A stretch of DNA of 37,826 nucleotides, from contig CAMOSQ010000008.1 in NCBI GenBank assembly GCA_946624985.1, forward strand, positions 1-37,826. The letters run 5' to 3'. Every line of letters starts with the position of its first letter. Position 1 is the stretch's first letter. Below are positions 26,439-36,093 of the stretch, in pieces. Both the position numbers and the translations under genes were made by a program. Origin of the DNA: an uncultured Caryophanales bacterium. Lineage in GTDB: Bacteria > Bacillota_I > Bacilli_A > RF39 > UBA660. The notes beneath the pieces were generated by a model that did no database searches, had not been told where the DNA came from, and was given only the letters and a program-made list of their open reading frames with translations.

Positions 26439-28227
26439 ATATTATTCCTAAAAAACCAAAAATAATTAAAAATATTGAAATATTACCTTCATAATAATGT
26501 ATATCACTTGTTATTGGCAATTTCTCATTATAAACATCAACATAAATTGTAACTCCATCTTCAGATATATCTATTTCATTTACACTATCAGATTTAATAT
26601 ACCCGTATGGCGCAACAGACTCATACAATCTATACCTTCCATATAAAACATCATTAATATTAAGAACACCATTAACACTATATCCGCTATAAACAACATT
26701 ATCATTTTCATCAAATAAACTAAAATAAGCCCCATCAAGTAAATTACCATTTATATCTAATTTATTAATTACTATATTTCCCCTTTTTAAATGATTCTTT
26801 ATTGGTTCATCTAAATAATACCTTAATTCATTAACATCAAACTTAGAATTAAAATTCTGATCATTAATTATATAATTATCCATAGTTTTTATCTCTTTAA
26901 AATAATATGAACAAACTGGTAAATTTCTTTCTTCATAAACTCTACCATTTGAATCAGTTATAAAACTTTCAATTAATGTATCCTTATCAACTATTTTTTC
27001 ATTTCTATAATTATAAATATCTTCAGAACTATATAAACCTATTTCAACTCCTTCTAATCCTTGATATGTACCATCTAAAACCTCACCATTCTTACTAATA
27101 TCAACTATTATAGGTTTTCTTTCATTCCTTAAAAATAAATCATACTTTAATACTTCACTTTTATCATTAAATAATTCAAAATATATTGGATCTTCATTTA
27201 AAATAAATAAATTATCCGTTTTCTTTTCTTTCAAATAATATCGTCCATTAGGTAAATGAGTACTACTTGCAAAACCATCTTCAGTAACTAATTCTTGAAT
27301 CAATTGATCCTTCTCATATATCTTATTATTATTAATATATATATCTTCATCAGAAAAAAGTTCAAATACTATGCCACTTAATCCCTTTTCCTCATACAGA
27401 AATTCACCACTAACATAATTACTAAGCATTTCTCCAGTTTTAAAAATACTAACACTTGAATAAGGAATATATCCATTAATATTTATAGATATCCTTTCAT
27501 CCGGAACCCTTAAAAACATAAAATTTTGTGAATTATATGCATCATATAATATGCTTTCATTATTATCATATTTTTTTCTAGAAAGAATTAATTCATCTTC
27601 ACCAATCTCTTTTATTCTTATAACAAGATTATTCCCATCAATATATGCATCATTATTTGATGAAACTATTTCATAATTAGATAAAACACCATTAGCGTCA
27701 GTTAAAACAATTTCATCACCCAATATTCCTTCTACATTAAATGTATCAAATAAAGGTTTAACATTAAAATTATCAATTAAACTAATAATTTCATTTTTTT
27801 CATAATCAATATCAATAATTGATCCCATATTATACTGTTCTGTTGTAAAATGAACCTCATTATTTCCAACCGTTTCCCAAATAAGCTCTTGAGTGGCTAA
27901 AAAATAATTATCTGTTTGATGACCAGGATAATCATATCCAAAATAACCAATAAGACTTATCCTGTTAAGTACATCAATAGGTAAACTAGAATACGATAAA
28001 TCTAACGGAGTATATTCTCTTGTTGTAATATCAACACCAGGCTCTACACAATATACCATCCTTCCATCCATTACATATCTATTTTGTCTATACGAATAAT
28101 AATCACCACTATCAATATTATATTGACTACTATAAGTATTATTAATTCTATATAACTCTAGATACGACGCATTAATTTTACCCAAAAAGGCAAAAAACAT
28201 AAAAAATAAAAATATAAATTTCTTCAT
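26413..28227 (-). CDS. Thioester-domain/SpaA-like surface protein with LPITS sorting signal
   Basis: MVYCVEPGVD...LATQELIWETVG thioester motifs; repeated SpaA-like domains; C-terminal EKLPITS + TM. Start MKKFIFLFF at 28227. Confidence 0.85.
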   Translation of the reverse strand: MKKFIFLFFMFFAFLGKINASYLELYRINNTYSSQYNIDSGDYYSYRQNRYVMDGRMVYCVEPGVDITTREYTPLDLSYSSLPIDVLNRISLIGYFGYDYPGHQTDNYFLATQELIWETVGNNEVHFTTEQYNMGSIIDIDYEKNEIISLIDNFNVKPLFDTFNVEGILGDEIVLTDANGVLSNYEIVSSNNDAYIDGNNLVIRIKEIGEDELILSRKKYDNNESILYDAYNSQNFMFLRVPDERISININGYIPYSSVSIFKTGEMLSNYVSGEFLYEEKGLSGIVFELFSDEDIYINNNKIYEKDQLIQELVTEDGFASSTHLPNGRYYLKEKKTDNLFILNEDPIYFELFNDKSEVLKYDLFLRNERKPIIVDISKNGEVLDGTYQGLEGVEIGLYSSEDIYNYRNEKIVDKDTLIESFITDSNGRVYEERNLPVCSYYFKEIKTMDNYIINDQNFNSKFDVNELRYYLDEPIKNHLKRGNIVINKLDINGNLLDGAYFSLFDENDNVVYSGYSVNGVLNINDVLYGRYRLYESVAPYGYIKSDSVNEIDISEDGVTIYVDVYNEKLPITSDIHYYEGNISIFLIIFGFLGIIYEDKVKAS

Positions 28228-28305
28228 AAAATCTCCTTTCAAAACAAATATATATAAAAATTAAAAATAAAACAAATAACAGATAAACCATTTCTTAAAC
28301 AAAAA

Positions 28306-28332
28306 AAATGCAGAATTTAATAATCTGCATTT
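28306..28332 (-). terminator. Intrinsic terminator downstream of pyk
   Basis: AAATGCAGA-atttaataa-TCTGCATTT followed by T tract on minus strand. Confidence 0.7.
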
Positions 28333-28394
28333 CAAATATTAAAAATCTACAAAATAACTAAAGTAAATAAAAAAATTACGTAAAAAAATAGATA

Positions 28395-29855
28395 CTATAT
28401 TGTATCTATCTTCATTAAATTACTATCAGCATACATTCTTGATGATTCATCAGAATCAACAAATCCTGCAGTAATTAAAATCTTATCTCCTGATTTAAGA
28501 CCTAAACCAACCTTATCAGAAAATTCAATAGCACATTTCTTAGCTTGAACAATAATTTCATCAATAGTTTTAGCTCTCTCAGAAACAGTAGAATAAACTC
28601 CATAATTAAGTCCAAGTCTTCTACCCATTTTTTCATCATCACAAATTGCTAAAATAGGTGCATTTGGTTTTAAATTACTTAAAATTCTAGCAGTCTTACC
28701 AGTATGTGATTGAACAACAATTAACTTAGCATCCATTATATTAGCACAATTAATAACACCACTAGCAAGCGCTACGCAATCAGCATCATCATTATCAGGA
28801 AGTGCAAATTTACCAGTAAAATCAGTATATTTTTCAGTAGTTTCACAAGTTCTTGCCATAGCAGCAACTGTTTCAATTGGATGTTTACCAATTGTAGTTT
28901 CTCCAGATAACATAACAGCATCAGTTCCATCAAATACAGCATTAGCTATATCTGAAACTTCAGCTCTTTTTGGTCTATTGTTTTCCATCATTGTCTCTAA
29001 CATTTCAGTAGCAACAATAACAATTTTACCCATTTCACGAGCAATCTTAACAATATTCTTTTGAATAGCTGGAATTTCCTCTGGAGGAACTTCACTACCT
29101 AGATCTCCACGACCAATCATAACTCCATCTGAATTTTCAAAAATCTCAACGATATTTTGAACACCAAATAAGCTTTCTACCTTACAAATAATTTTTAAAT
29201 CTTCTCTACCATGTTGCTTTAAAATTTCCTTTATTTCCATAATATTTTCTTTATTAGAAACAAATGAAATAGCTAAATATTCTCCACCATGTTCACAAGA
29301 ATATTTAATATCTTCTCTATCCTTATCAGATACATATGGAATATTTAAAGGCTTACCAGGAATAATACAGCTCTTACGACTTCCTAAGAAACCACCTTGA
29401 GTAATACGGCAGGTAACACCATCATCTTCAACTGACTCAACAACTACTTTCATCTTAGCATTTTCAAGCCATACTTCATCTCCTACTTCTAATCCTTCAA
29501 TAACAGATGGATGATTAAAAGTAATTCTTTCTGCATTACCAATAACTGCTTCTTTTACTAAACGAATAGTATTTCCAACAACAAGCTCTGCTCCTTCAGT
29601 ACCATCAGCATCAGCTTCCATAACACATCCACGAAGTTCAGGACCCTTAGTATCCCATAAAATAGAAATATTCTTTCCAGTTCTCTTTCTTACTTCACGA
29701 ACACAATCTTGAAATTGCATCTTTTCCTCATCAGTAGCATGAGAAAAATTAAGTCTTGCAATATTCATTCCAGCTTCAACCATTTTTTCCATTACATCTG
29801 GTTGGTTACTAGCAGGACCAATACTACAAACAATTTTTGTTTTTTTACAACCCAT
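28395..29855 (-). CDS. pyk: Pyruvate kinase
   Basis: KKTKIVCSIGPASNQPDVMEKMVEAGMNIARLNFSH, MIGRGDLGSEVPPEEIPAIQKNIV, MLSGETTIGKHPIETV. Confidence 0.95.
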   Translation of the reverse strand: MGCKKTKIVCSIGPASNQPDVMEKMVEAGMNIARLNFSHATDEEKMQFQDCVREVRKRTGKNISILWDTKGPELRGCVMEADADGTEGAELVVGNTIRLVKEAVIGNAERITFNHPSVIEGLEVGDEVWLENAKMKVVVESVEDDGVTCRITQGGFLGSRKSCIIPGKPLNIPYVSDKDREDIKYSCEHGGEYLAISFVSNKENIMEIKEILKQHGREDLKIICKVESLFGVQNIVEIFENSDGVMIGRGDLGSEVPPEEIPAIQKNIVKIAREMGKIVIVATEMLETMMENNRPKRAEVSDIANAVFDGTDAVMLSGETTIGKHPIETVAAMARTCETTEKYTDFTGKFALPDNDDADCVALASGVINCANIMDAKLIVVQSHTGKTARILSNLKPNAPILAICDDEKMGRRLGLNYGVYSTVSERAKTIDEIIVQAKKCAIEFSDKVGLGLKSGDKILITAGFVDSDESSRMYADSNLMKIDTI

Positions 29856-29930
29856 AATAACACTCCTTTTTTCTTAAATACTCAATAATAATACCACAGA
29901 TTAGTATTCTTATCAAGAAAAAAACATTAT

Positions 29931-30590
29931 TTATTTACAAAAAAATGAAATAAATAATGCAAATAACAAAATTATAAAAACTATCCAAGACAATTTAGAT
30001 ATTGTAAATTTTTTAAAATCAGATGCACAACCTAACTTAGAATAACTACCACTTTCAACTAAATCCAAACCAAATAACTTATACTTAGATAAATCATTAC
30101 TACTAACAAGTACAAAACCAGTACAATCATCAAGATCTAAATATGAAAAAAGAGGAAGACTAAAAAAAGAAAAAGCCATAGCGATATCACCCGCACAACC
30201 AGCTATATTAAGTAACGACAAAATTATAAGAATTGGATTATGTAAAATAATACCAACTATTAATGTAATTATACCAATAAAAATTAAAGGAAACAAAAGA
30301 GAGATCATAATACCATTTTTATTAATTTTTTCTTTACACATACAGTAAAATATTCCCTTTTCTAAATTCGCACCATAAACAATATTTTTATGTCCTACAC
30401 CACTAACATAAAACCCAATACCATGAATAAATTCATGCAAAAACATCCAAAAAAAATACAAAATCAAGCACTTAAAATCTAAATAAGAAAATAATCCCAT
30501 CCAACCAATAATAATAAAAACAAAAATCATTAAAACAATACAAAATATATTTAACTTTAACATATTCATAGAATATCTATAGTATTTCAT
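29931..30590 (-). CDS. Membrane protein, putative zincin peptidase (DUF3267-like)
   Basis: FWMFLHEFIHGIGFYVSG contains HEFIH; several TM segments. Confidence 0.65.
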   Translation of the reverse strand: MKYYRYSMNMLKLNIFCIVLMIFVFIIIGWMGLFSYLDFKCLILYFFWMFLHEFIHGIGFYVSGVGHKNIVYGANLEKGIFYCMCKEKINKNGIMISLLFPLIFIGIITLIVGIILHNPILIILSLLNIAGCAGDIAMAFSFFSLPLFSYLDLDDCTGFVLVSSNDLSKYKLFGLDLVESGSYSKLGCASDFKKFTISKLSWIVFIILLFALFISFFCK

Positions 30591-31183
30591 AATATTCCAC
30601 CTAATAAAGCTATAATTATACCAACAATTAAACTAACACCTGAATATTTCTCTTTATTTTTAAAAACTATACTATAAACAGATATAATAAAATAAAGAAT
30701 AAAGCCAATATTAATACCATAAATATATCCAATTATCCAAGAATTAAACATATTAAATAATAATCCTAAAAAACAACCAGACAAAATAAAAATCCAGCTC
30801 TTACTCTTCTTTATATAAATACCAAGTAATATATAATAAACGATATTAACAACTAAAAACAAAATGTTAAACCTATGAGAAATTAATAAACAAGTATTAA
30901 CAAAAGTAAAACCAAAAATTGAAACATTATCACTATATTCATACTTAAAATTAATAAGTTTAATCAATAAATATCCCAAAACACTACTAAGCAAAACATA
31001 AAAAAATGTAGTTGCATGATAATTTTTATACAAAACAGAATAAACATATGGTATAACGCTTGATAAACAATTTATAATAAAAAGTCCAAATAAAGCACTT
31101 ATAGATAATTTCTTAAAATCATACTTTTCAGCAATAAACATTCCTAAAAAAACAAATAAACAACATAATATAGCTAAAAACAT
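30587..31183 (-). CDS. Hypothetical membrane protein
   Basis: Strongly hydrophobic ORF, overlapping the following gene by 4 nt. Confidence 0.65.
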   Translation of the reverse strand: MFLAILCCLFVFLGMFIAEKYDFKKLSISALFGLFIINCLSSVIPYVYSVLYKNYHATTFFYVLLSSVLGYLLIKLINFKYEYSDNVSIFGFTFVNTCLLISHRFNILFLVVNIVYYILLGIYIKKSKSWIFILSGCFLGLLFNMFNSWIIGYIYGINIGFILYFIISVYSIVFKNKEKYSGVSLIVGIIIALLGGIL

Positions 31184-31247
31184 ACAAACCCTCCTACTTT
31201 AATGTCCAATAATATATTAATATATTTTAGTATAAATGTAAAGAAAA

Positions 31248-31265
31248 AGCACATTTTTTTGTGCT
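31248..31265 (-). terminator. Intrinsic terminator after permease gene
   Basis: AGCACA-tttttt-TGTGCT hairpin with T tract on minus strand. Confidence 0.7.
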
Positions 31266-32699
31266 CTAAACTATCATTGAAAGTATAACATTACCAATAA
31301 TTGTAATTACAAATACCTGTAATAAAAATATCCAAATATACTTAATCCATTCCTTATAAGAAATATTTAATAATCTTAATCCACCAATTAATAATACACT
31401 AACAGGTAAAACAAACATCATAACACCAAATGTTGATTGGAAAACACTAAGTATCAATGGTAACTTTGTTGCATCAAATGTAGAAACTATTCCATATAAA
31501 CTATTTACAAAATATAAGAAATTATTGTAAAAAGCACTTCCAACAATTGCAGTCAAAGTTCCTGTAAAAACATTAAAATTACTAGATAATTTTAATATAG
31601 AATTACTAATTGTCAAACTTATATTTGAACTTGATGTAACAACATGTGAAAATACAGTACAAGCAAGAATAACATAAATTCCTGGTATCAATACCTCTTT
31701 AGCACCATTTTTAAATCCTTCAATATATTCATTAAACTTAATATTATAAAGCCATGAAATAATAATACTTGAAATAATTAGAACAGCACAAACATCATAA
31801 ATTGTAAAATATCCAAGTGCAGAAAAATTACCAAAAACTTTAGTAAATATAGAAGTTTTAAATAATTCTATTCCAATTATTTTTTCATGAAATTCATTAA
31901 AAACATTTAATCCACAACTATAATACCAATTATAACTACCTATTACTATCAATAATAAAGATACTATAAGTACTATAGCTAAAGGTACACAACTCTTATC
32001 ATTTCCCTTAACACTTTCAAATAAAGGAAGTTGAGCCTTTTCATTCTTAGTTTTTGACTTCTTATCCTTTATAACAATAAACATACAAAGTAAGAAAGAA
32101 AGAACTGCAAGTACTACTATATTATAAATAATAAATAATTTAGAATCCATTTTAAATAAATTTTTATAAATCGCTAAATTACCACCAATTGAAGCAACCA
32201 TACCAACTAAAGACGCTCCAATAGTTGCAGCCATACTACTTACCCTATCATATCCAGCCTTAACTAGAACAGCTACAAAAAAAGGAAGTAGTAAAAATAC
32301 TAATGCAGTCTCACCAAACAATGAAGAATAACTTGAAAATGCAAGTAAAGATTGTCCGAACATAGATGACAAAATAGAAAATATTAGAACACTTAAAACT
32401 AACAATAAAGTTTTATTTTTCTTCGATAAAAACTCAACTATTCTTTGATAAGTAGCAGTTTTATTTAAAACACCATAAAACCCACCGATACAAAGTATTA
32501 ATATTAAATTTTGAGCAAATACCGTAAAATTATAAGAAAGTGAATTAAATATTCCATATAATCCTAGTGGTGCAACATCATCTTTACTAAACTCAGCACT
32601 CGAAAAACTTCCAGTTGGAATAAACCAGGTAAGAACCAAATATACAAGTAATGGTATTAATACTATTTTAAGTAATGAATAATTTTTTTTCTTTTCCAT
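31266..32699 (-). CDS. Multi-TM permease, YfcC/basic amino-acid antiporter-like
   Basis: LTWFIPTGSF, LILCIGGFYGVLNKTATYQRIVEFL, about 12 hydrophobic segments. Confidence 0.65.
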   Translation of the reverse strand: MEKKKNYSLLKIVLIPLLVYLVLTWFIPTGSFSSAEFSKDDVAPLGLYGIFNSLSYNFTVFAQNLILILCIGGFYGVLNKTATYQRIVEFLSKKNKTLLLVLSVLIFSILSSMFGQSLLAFSSYSSLFGETALVFLLLPFFVAVLVKAGYDRVSSMAATIGASLVGMVASIGGNLAIYKNLFKMDSKLFIIYNIVVLAVLSFLLCMFIVIKDKKSKTKNEKAQLPLFESVKGNDKSCVPLAIVLIVSLLLIVIGSYNWYYSCGLNVFNEFHEKIIGIELFKTSIFTKVFGNFSALGYFTIYDVCAVLIISSIIISWLYNIKFNEYIEGFKNGAKEVLIPGIYVILACTVFSHVVTSSSNISLTISNSILKLSSNFNVFTGTLTAIVGSAFYNNFLYFVNSLYGIVSTFDATKLPLILSVFQSTFGVMMFVLPVSVLLIGGLRLLNISYKEWIKYIWIFLLQVFVITIIGNVILSMIV

Positions 32700-32757
32700 A
32701 TCTCTAACCTCCTATTTAATTATACAACTAATTAAAATCAAATAAAATATTTTTAAA

Positions 32758-34929
32758 CTATTTTTTTAATTTATTTGGTTCAATTAAAGATAACGAAACC
32801 TTCTCTTTTTCCTTATTAACATCAATAACATAACAATCAACAATATCACCAACAGATAAAACATCACCAGGATGCTTAATATATTTATCAGTAATACGAG
32901 ATATATGAACTAAACCATCATTATGTAAACCAATATCAATAAACGCACCAAAATCAACAACATTACGAACAGTACCTTGCAACTTCATACCAATACTTAA
33001 ATCATTAATATCCAAAACATCACTCTTTAATATAGGTTGTGGCATTTCATCCCTAGGATCACGATTTGGACTAATTAAAGACTTAATAATATCATCAAGA
33101 GTATACTTATCAGTTCCTAATTTAGAAACCATCTCATCAACTTTAATATTACTTAAAACATCACACATATGACTACTTCCAATTTCAGATAAAGATAAGC
33201 CTAAATTATCAAGCAATTTCAAAGTAACATCATAACTTTCAGGATGTATTCCAGTAACATCCAAAACATTACTACCCTCAGTAATTCTTAAAAATCCAAT
33301 AGCCTGCTCATATACCTTATCACTAAGTAACTTCTTTTTCTTAATCTCATCACGAGAATTAATTCTACCATTACTTTCTCTATACTCAATAATTTTATCA
33401 ATATTTTTACTATTAATACCAGATACATACTTAAGTAACGCAGGACTTGCAGTATTAACATTAACACCAACACTATTAACTGCCTTAGAAACAACAAAAT
33501 CTAAATTTTCCTTCAAAGCCTTTTCAGAAACATCATGCTGATAAAGACCTACTCCAATTCCTTCAGGTGGAATCTTAACAAGCTCAGATAATGGATCCTG
33601 CAACCTTCTACCAATACTAACCGCACTTCTTTTCTCAACCTCCAAATTAGGAAACTCCTCTATAGCTAATTTAGAAGCACTATATATTGAAGCACCAGCC
33701 TCACTAACAATAACATACTTACAATTAAGATTATACTCATGAATCATTAAAGCGCAAAACTTTTCAGATTCTCTTGATGCAGTACCATTACCAATCGCAA
33801 TAATATCAACACCATATTTATTAATTAAACTAACAATTTTATCCTTACAACTTTTAAAAGATTCAGAACTAATACCTTTTAAAAATGGCTTAATAACAGT
33901 AGAATCTAAATACTTACCATTCTTATCAACAACAGCTATCTTACAACCATTAACAAAACCAGGATCAAATGCAAGAACTACCTTTTCCTTCATAGGTGGC
34001 TGTAACAATAAACATTCCAAATTCTTACTAAAATTATCTATTGCAGAAATATCAGCTTTTTCCTTTAAATCACTTCTTATTTCTCTTTCAATAGAACCTG
34101 ATATTAATCTTTTATAACTATCAATAATACTATTCTTAACTATACTACAAACAAAACTCTTATCATTTTTAATAATCTTACCCTCTAAAAAAGAAATAAT
34201 CGAATCTACATCAACATCTATATTAACAGTAATAACCTTTTCCTTTTCAGCTCTATTAATAGCTAAAATTCTATGAGGCTTAATCTCATTTACCTTCTCA
34301 CTATAATTATAATACATCTCATAAACCTTACTAGTATCAGGATTATCCTTCTTAACCTTAGTAACGATCATACCATTTCTATAAGTATAACTTCTAATCC
34401 AATTACGATAATAAGCATTATCACTAATCCATTCAGCTATTATATATCCTGCACCCTCTATAGCCTTATCAACATCACTCACCTTATCATTAACATACTT
34501 ACAAGCCATACTATTAATATCACCACTAACAGGAAAAGACATAATCATCTTAGCTAAAGGCTCTAAACCATTATTAATCGCATCAGTTGCCTTAGTTTTC
34601 TTCTTTTCCTTATAAGGGCGATACAAATCCTCAACATCAATTAACTTATCACAAGACATAATCTTAATACGTAATTCATCAGTCATTAAACCCTTCTCAT
34701 CAATTAATCTAATAACATCTTCCTTACGCTTTAACAAATTAACTTGATAAAGATAAACCTCACTAATCTTACGAATCTCATCCTCAGTCATCGCTCCAGT
34801 TGCTTCTTTTCTATATCTAGCAATAAAAGGAACAGTATTACCTTCCTCTAACATCTCTAAAACAACTTTAACATGCTTCTCACTCTTATTAATCTCTTTA
34901 CTAATACTCTTTATAATATCATCATTCAT
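32758..34929 (-). CDS. tex: Tex family S1 RNA-binding transcription accessory protein
   Basis: EMLEEGNTVPFIARYRKEATGAMTEDEIR, LAFDPGFVNGCKIAVVD, SVGVNVNTASPALLKYVSGI, GTVRNVVDFGAFIDIGLHNDGLVHISRI. Confidence 0.95.
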   Translation of the reverse strand: MNDDIIKSISKEINKSEKHVKVVLEMLEEGNTVPFIARYRKEATGAMTEDEIRKISEVYLYQVNLLKRKEDVIRLIDEKGLMTDELRIKIMSCDKLIDVEDLYRPYKEKKKTKATDAINNGLEPLAKMIMSFPVSGDINSMACKYVNDKVSDVDKAIEGAGYIIAEWISDNAYYRNWIRSYTYRNGMIVTKVKKDNPDTSKVYEMYYNYSEKVNEIKPHRILAINRAEKEKVITVNIDVDVDSIISFLEGKIIKNDKSFVCSIVKNSIIDSYKRLISGSIEREIRSDLKEKADISAIDNFSKNLECLLLQPPMKEKVVLAFDPGFVNGCKIAVVDKNGKYLDSTVIKPFLKGISSESFKSCKDKIVSLINKYGVDIIAIGNGTASRESEKFCALMIHEYNLNCKYVIVSEAGASIYSASKLAIEEFPNLEVEKRSAVSIGRRLQDPLSELVKIPPEGIGVGLYQHDVSEKALKENLDFVVSKAVNSVGVNVNTASPALLKYVSGINSKNIDKIIEYRESNGRINSRDEIKKKKLLSDKVYEQAIGFLRITEGSNVLDVTGIHPESYDVTLKLLDNLGLSLSEIGSSHMCDVLSNIKVDEMVSKLGTDKYTLDDIIKSLISPNRDPRDEMPQPILKSDVLDINDLSIGMKLQGTVRNVVDFGAFIDIGLHNDGLVHISRITDKYIKHPGDVLSVGDIVDCYVIDVNKEKEKVSLSLIEPNKLKK

Positions 34930-35006
34930 ACTTTACCTCAATTCTACATATAAAACTGTAACACAAAAAAAGAAAGATAGTCAACAAATTATCAACAATA
35001 TCTAAA

Positions 35007-35588
35007 CTATTTTTCTCCCAAAACTTTTTCAAAATAACACTCCCCACATAAAGGAACATATTCTATCTCACTAGATCCATCAATCAAAATATCATCACCA
35101 TCAGATAAATATTTTCCATCTAATCTTCTAGCATTAAACCTTGCCATATTACCACAACTGCATAAAGATTTAAACTCATTTAATTCATCAGCCAAAGCAA
35201 GTAACCTCATACTACCTGAAAATAATTCTGACTTAAAATTTGTTCTAAGTCCATAACAAATAACAGGTACATCTAATAATTTAGATATCTTAAACAATTG
35301 ATTAACATGTTCTACAGTCAAAAATTGTGCTTCATCAACAAAAATACATTTTACTCCTAAAACCTTATCAGAAAGTAAATCATAAACATCACAATCATTA
35401 TCAATCAAAAAATCAACTTTTCTATCTAAACCAACACGAGTAACAATAGAATCCCCACCCTTAGTATCAATACTAGGTTTCATAACAATAACCTTAAGTC
35501 CATTTTCTTCATAATTATAAGCAGTTCTAAGTAAATCCATAGTTTTACCAGAATTCATAGCAGAATAATTAAAAATCAATTTAGCCAT
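35007..35588 (-). CDS. tdk: Thymidine kinase
   Basis: AKLIFNYSAMNSGKTMDLLRTAYNYEENG, CIFVDEAQFL, VICYGLRTNFKSELFSGS, C-terminal Cys pairs. Confidence 0.93.
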   Translation of the reverse strand: MAKLIFNYSAMNSGKTMDLLRTAYNYEENGLKVIVMKPSIDTKGGDSIVTRVGLDRKVDFLIDNDCDVYDLLSDKVLGVKCIFVDEAQFLTVEHVNQLFKISKLLDVPVICYGLRTNFKSELFSGSMRLLALADELNEFKSLCSCGNMARFNARRLDGKYLSDGDDILIDGSSEIEYVPLCGECYFEKVLGEK

Positions 35589-35982
35589 TATAAACCTCCA
35601 AATACTTATTATAAGCACTATTCCATAAATCCTTTAAATTATCAAAAGTCAAAATATCATATACACTATCAATATCACACCAAAAAGCAGATTCAACTTC
35701 ATCTTCTTGAATATGTATATCAGAATCACCATTTAAAAAACTAATAAAATAAACAACCTCTTTAGGAATACTATTATGTACAATATAATTAACTGTAAAC
35801 CTCAAATTAGAATCAATTTTAACTCTAACACCAACTTCTTCTAAAGTTTCCCTATAAGCACATTCCTCTTCAGACTCGCCATCTTCAATATGTCCCTTAG
35901 GAAAACCATAAAATCCACTTAATTGCTTCTCAATTAAAACTTTTCCATCATTAATAACAATACATCCACACGCTTTTTCCAT
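35581..35982 (-). CDS. NUDIX hydrolase
   Basis: GFPKGHIEDGESEEECAYRETLEEVGV complete Nudix box. Confidence 0.9.
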   Translation of the reverse strand: MEKACGCIVINDGKVLIEKQLSGFYGFPKGHIEDGESEEECAYRETLEEVGVRVKIDSNLRFTVNYIVHNSIPKEVVYFISFLNGDSDIHIQEDEVESAFWCDIDSVYDILTFDNLKDLWNSAYNKYLEVYNG

Positions 35983-36040
35983 ATATCCACCTACCTTTAA
36001 ACATTATATAACAATTATAAATATTAATAAATATAATTAC

Positions 36041-36069
36041 TTGACTTTTAATAAAAATTTATATATATT
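36041..36069 (+). promoter_or_regulatory. Sigma-A-type promoter for HerA-like gene
   Basis: TTGACT-17 nt-TATATT, followed by AAGGAGG SD and ATG 36094. Confidence 0.7.
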
Positions 36070-36093
36070 GAATATAAGAAATAAGGAGGATTT

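Noticed and set aside
33288-34557. ORFs 33288..33497 (-) and 34273..34557 (+) inside tex
   Set aside because: Alternative-frame/antisense shadow ORFs of a strongly conserved gene.
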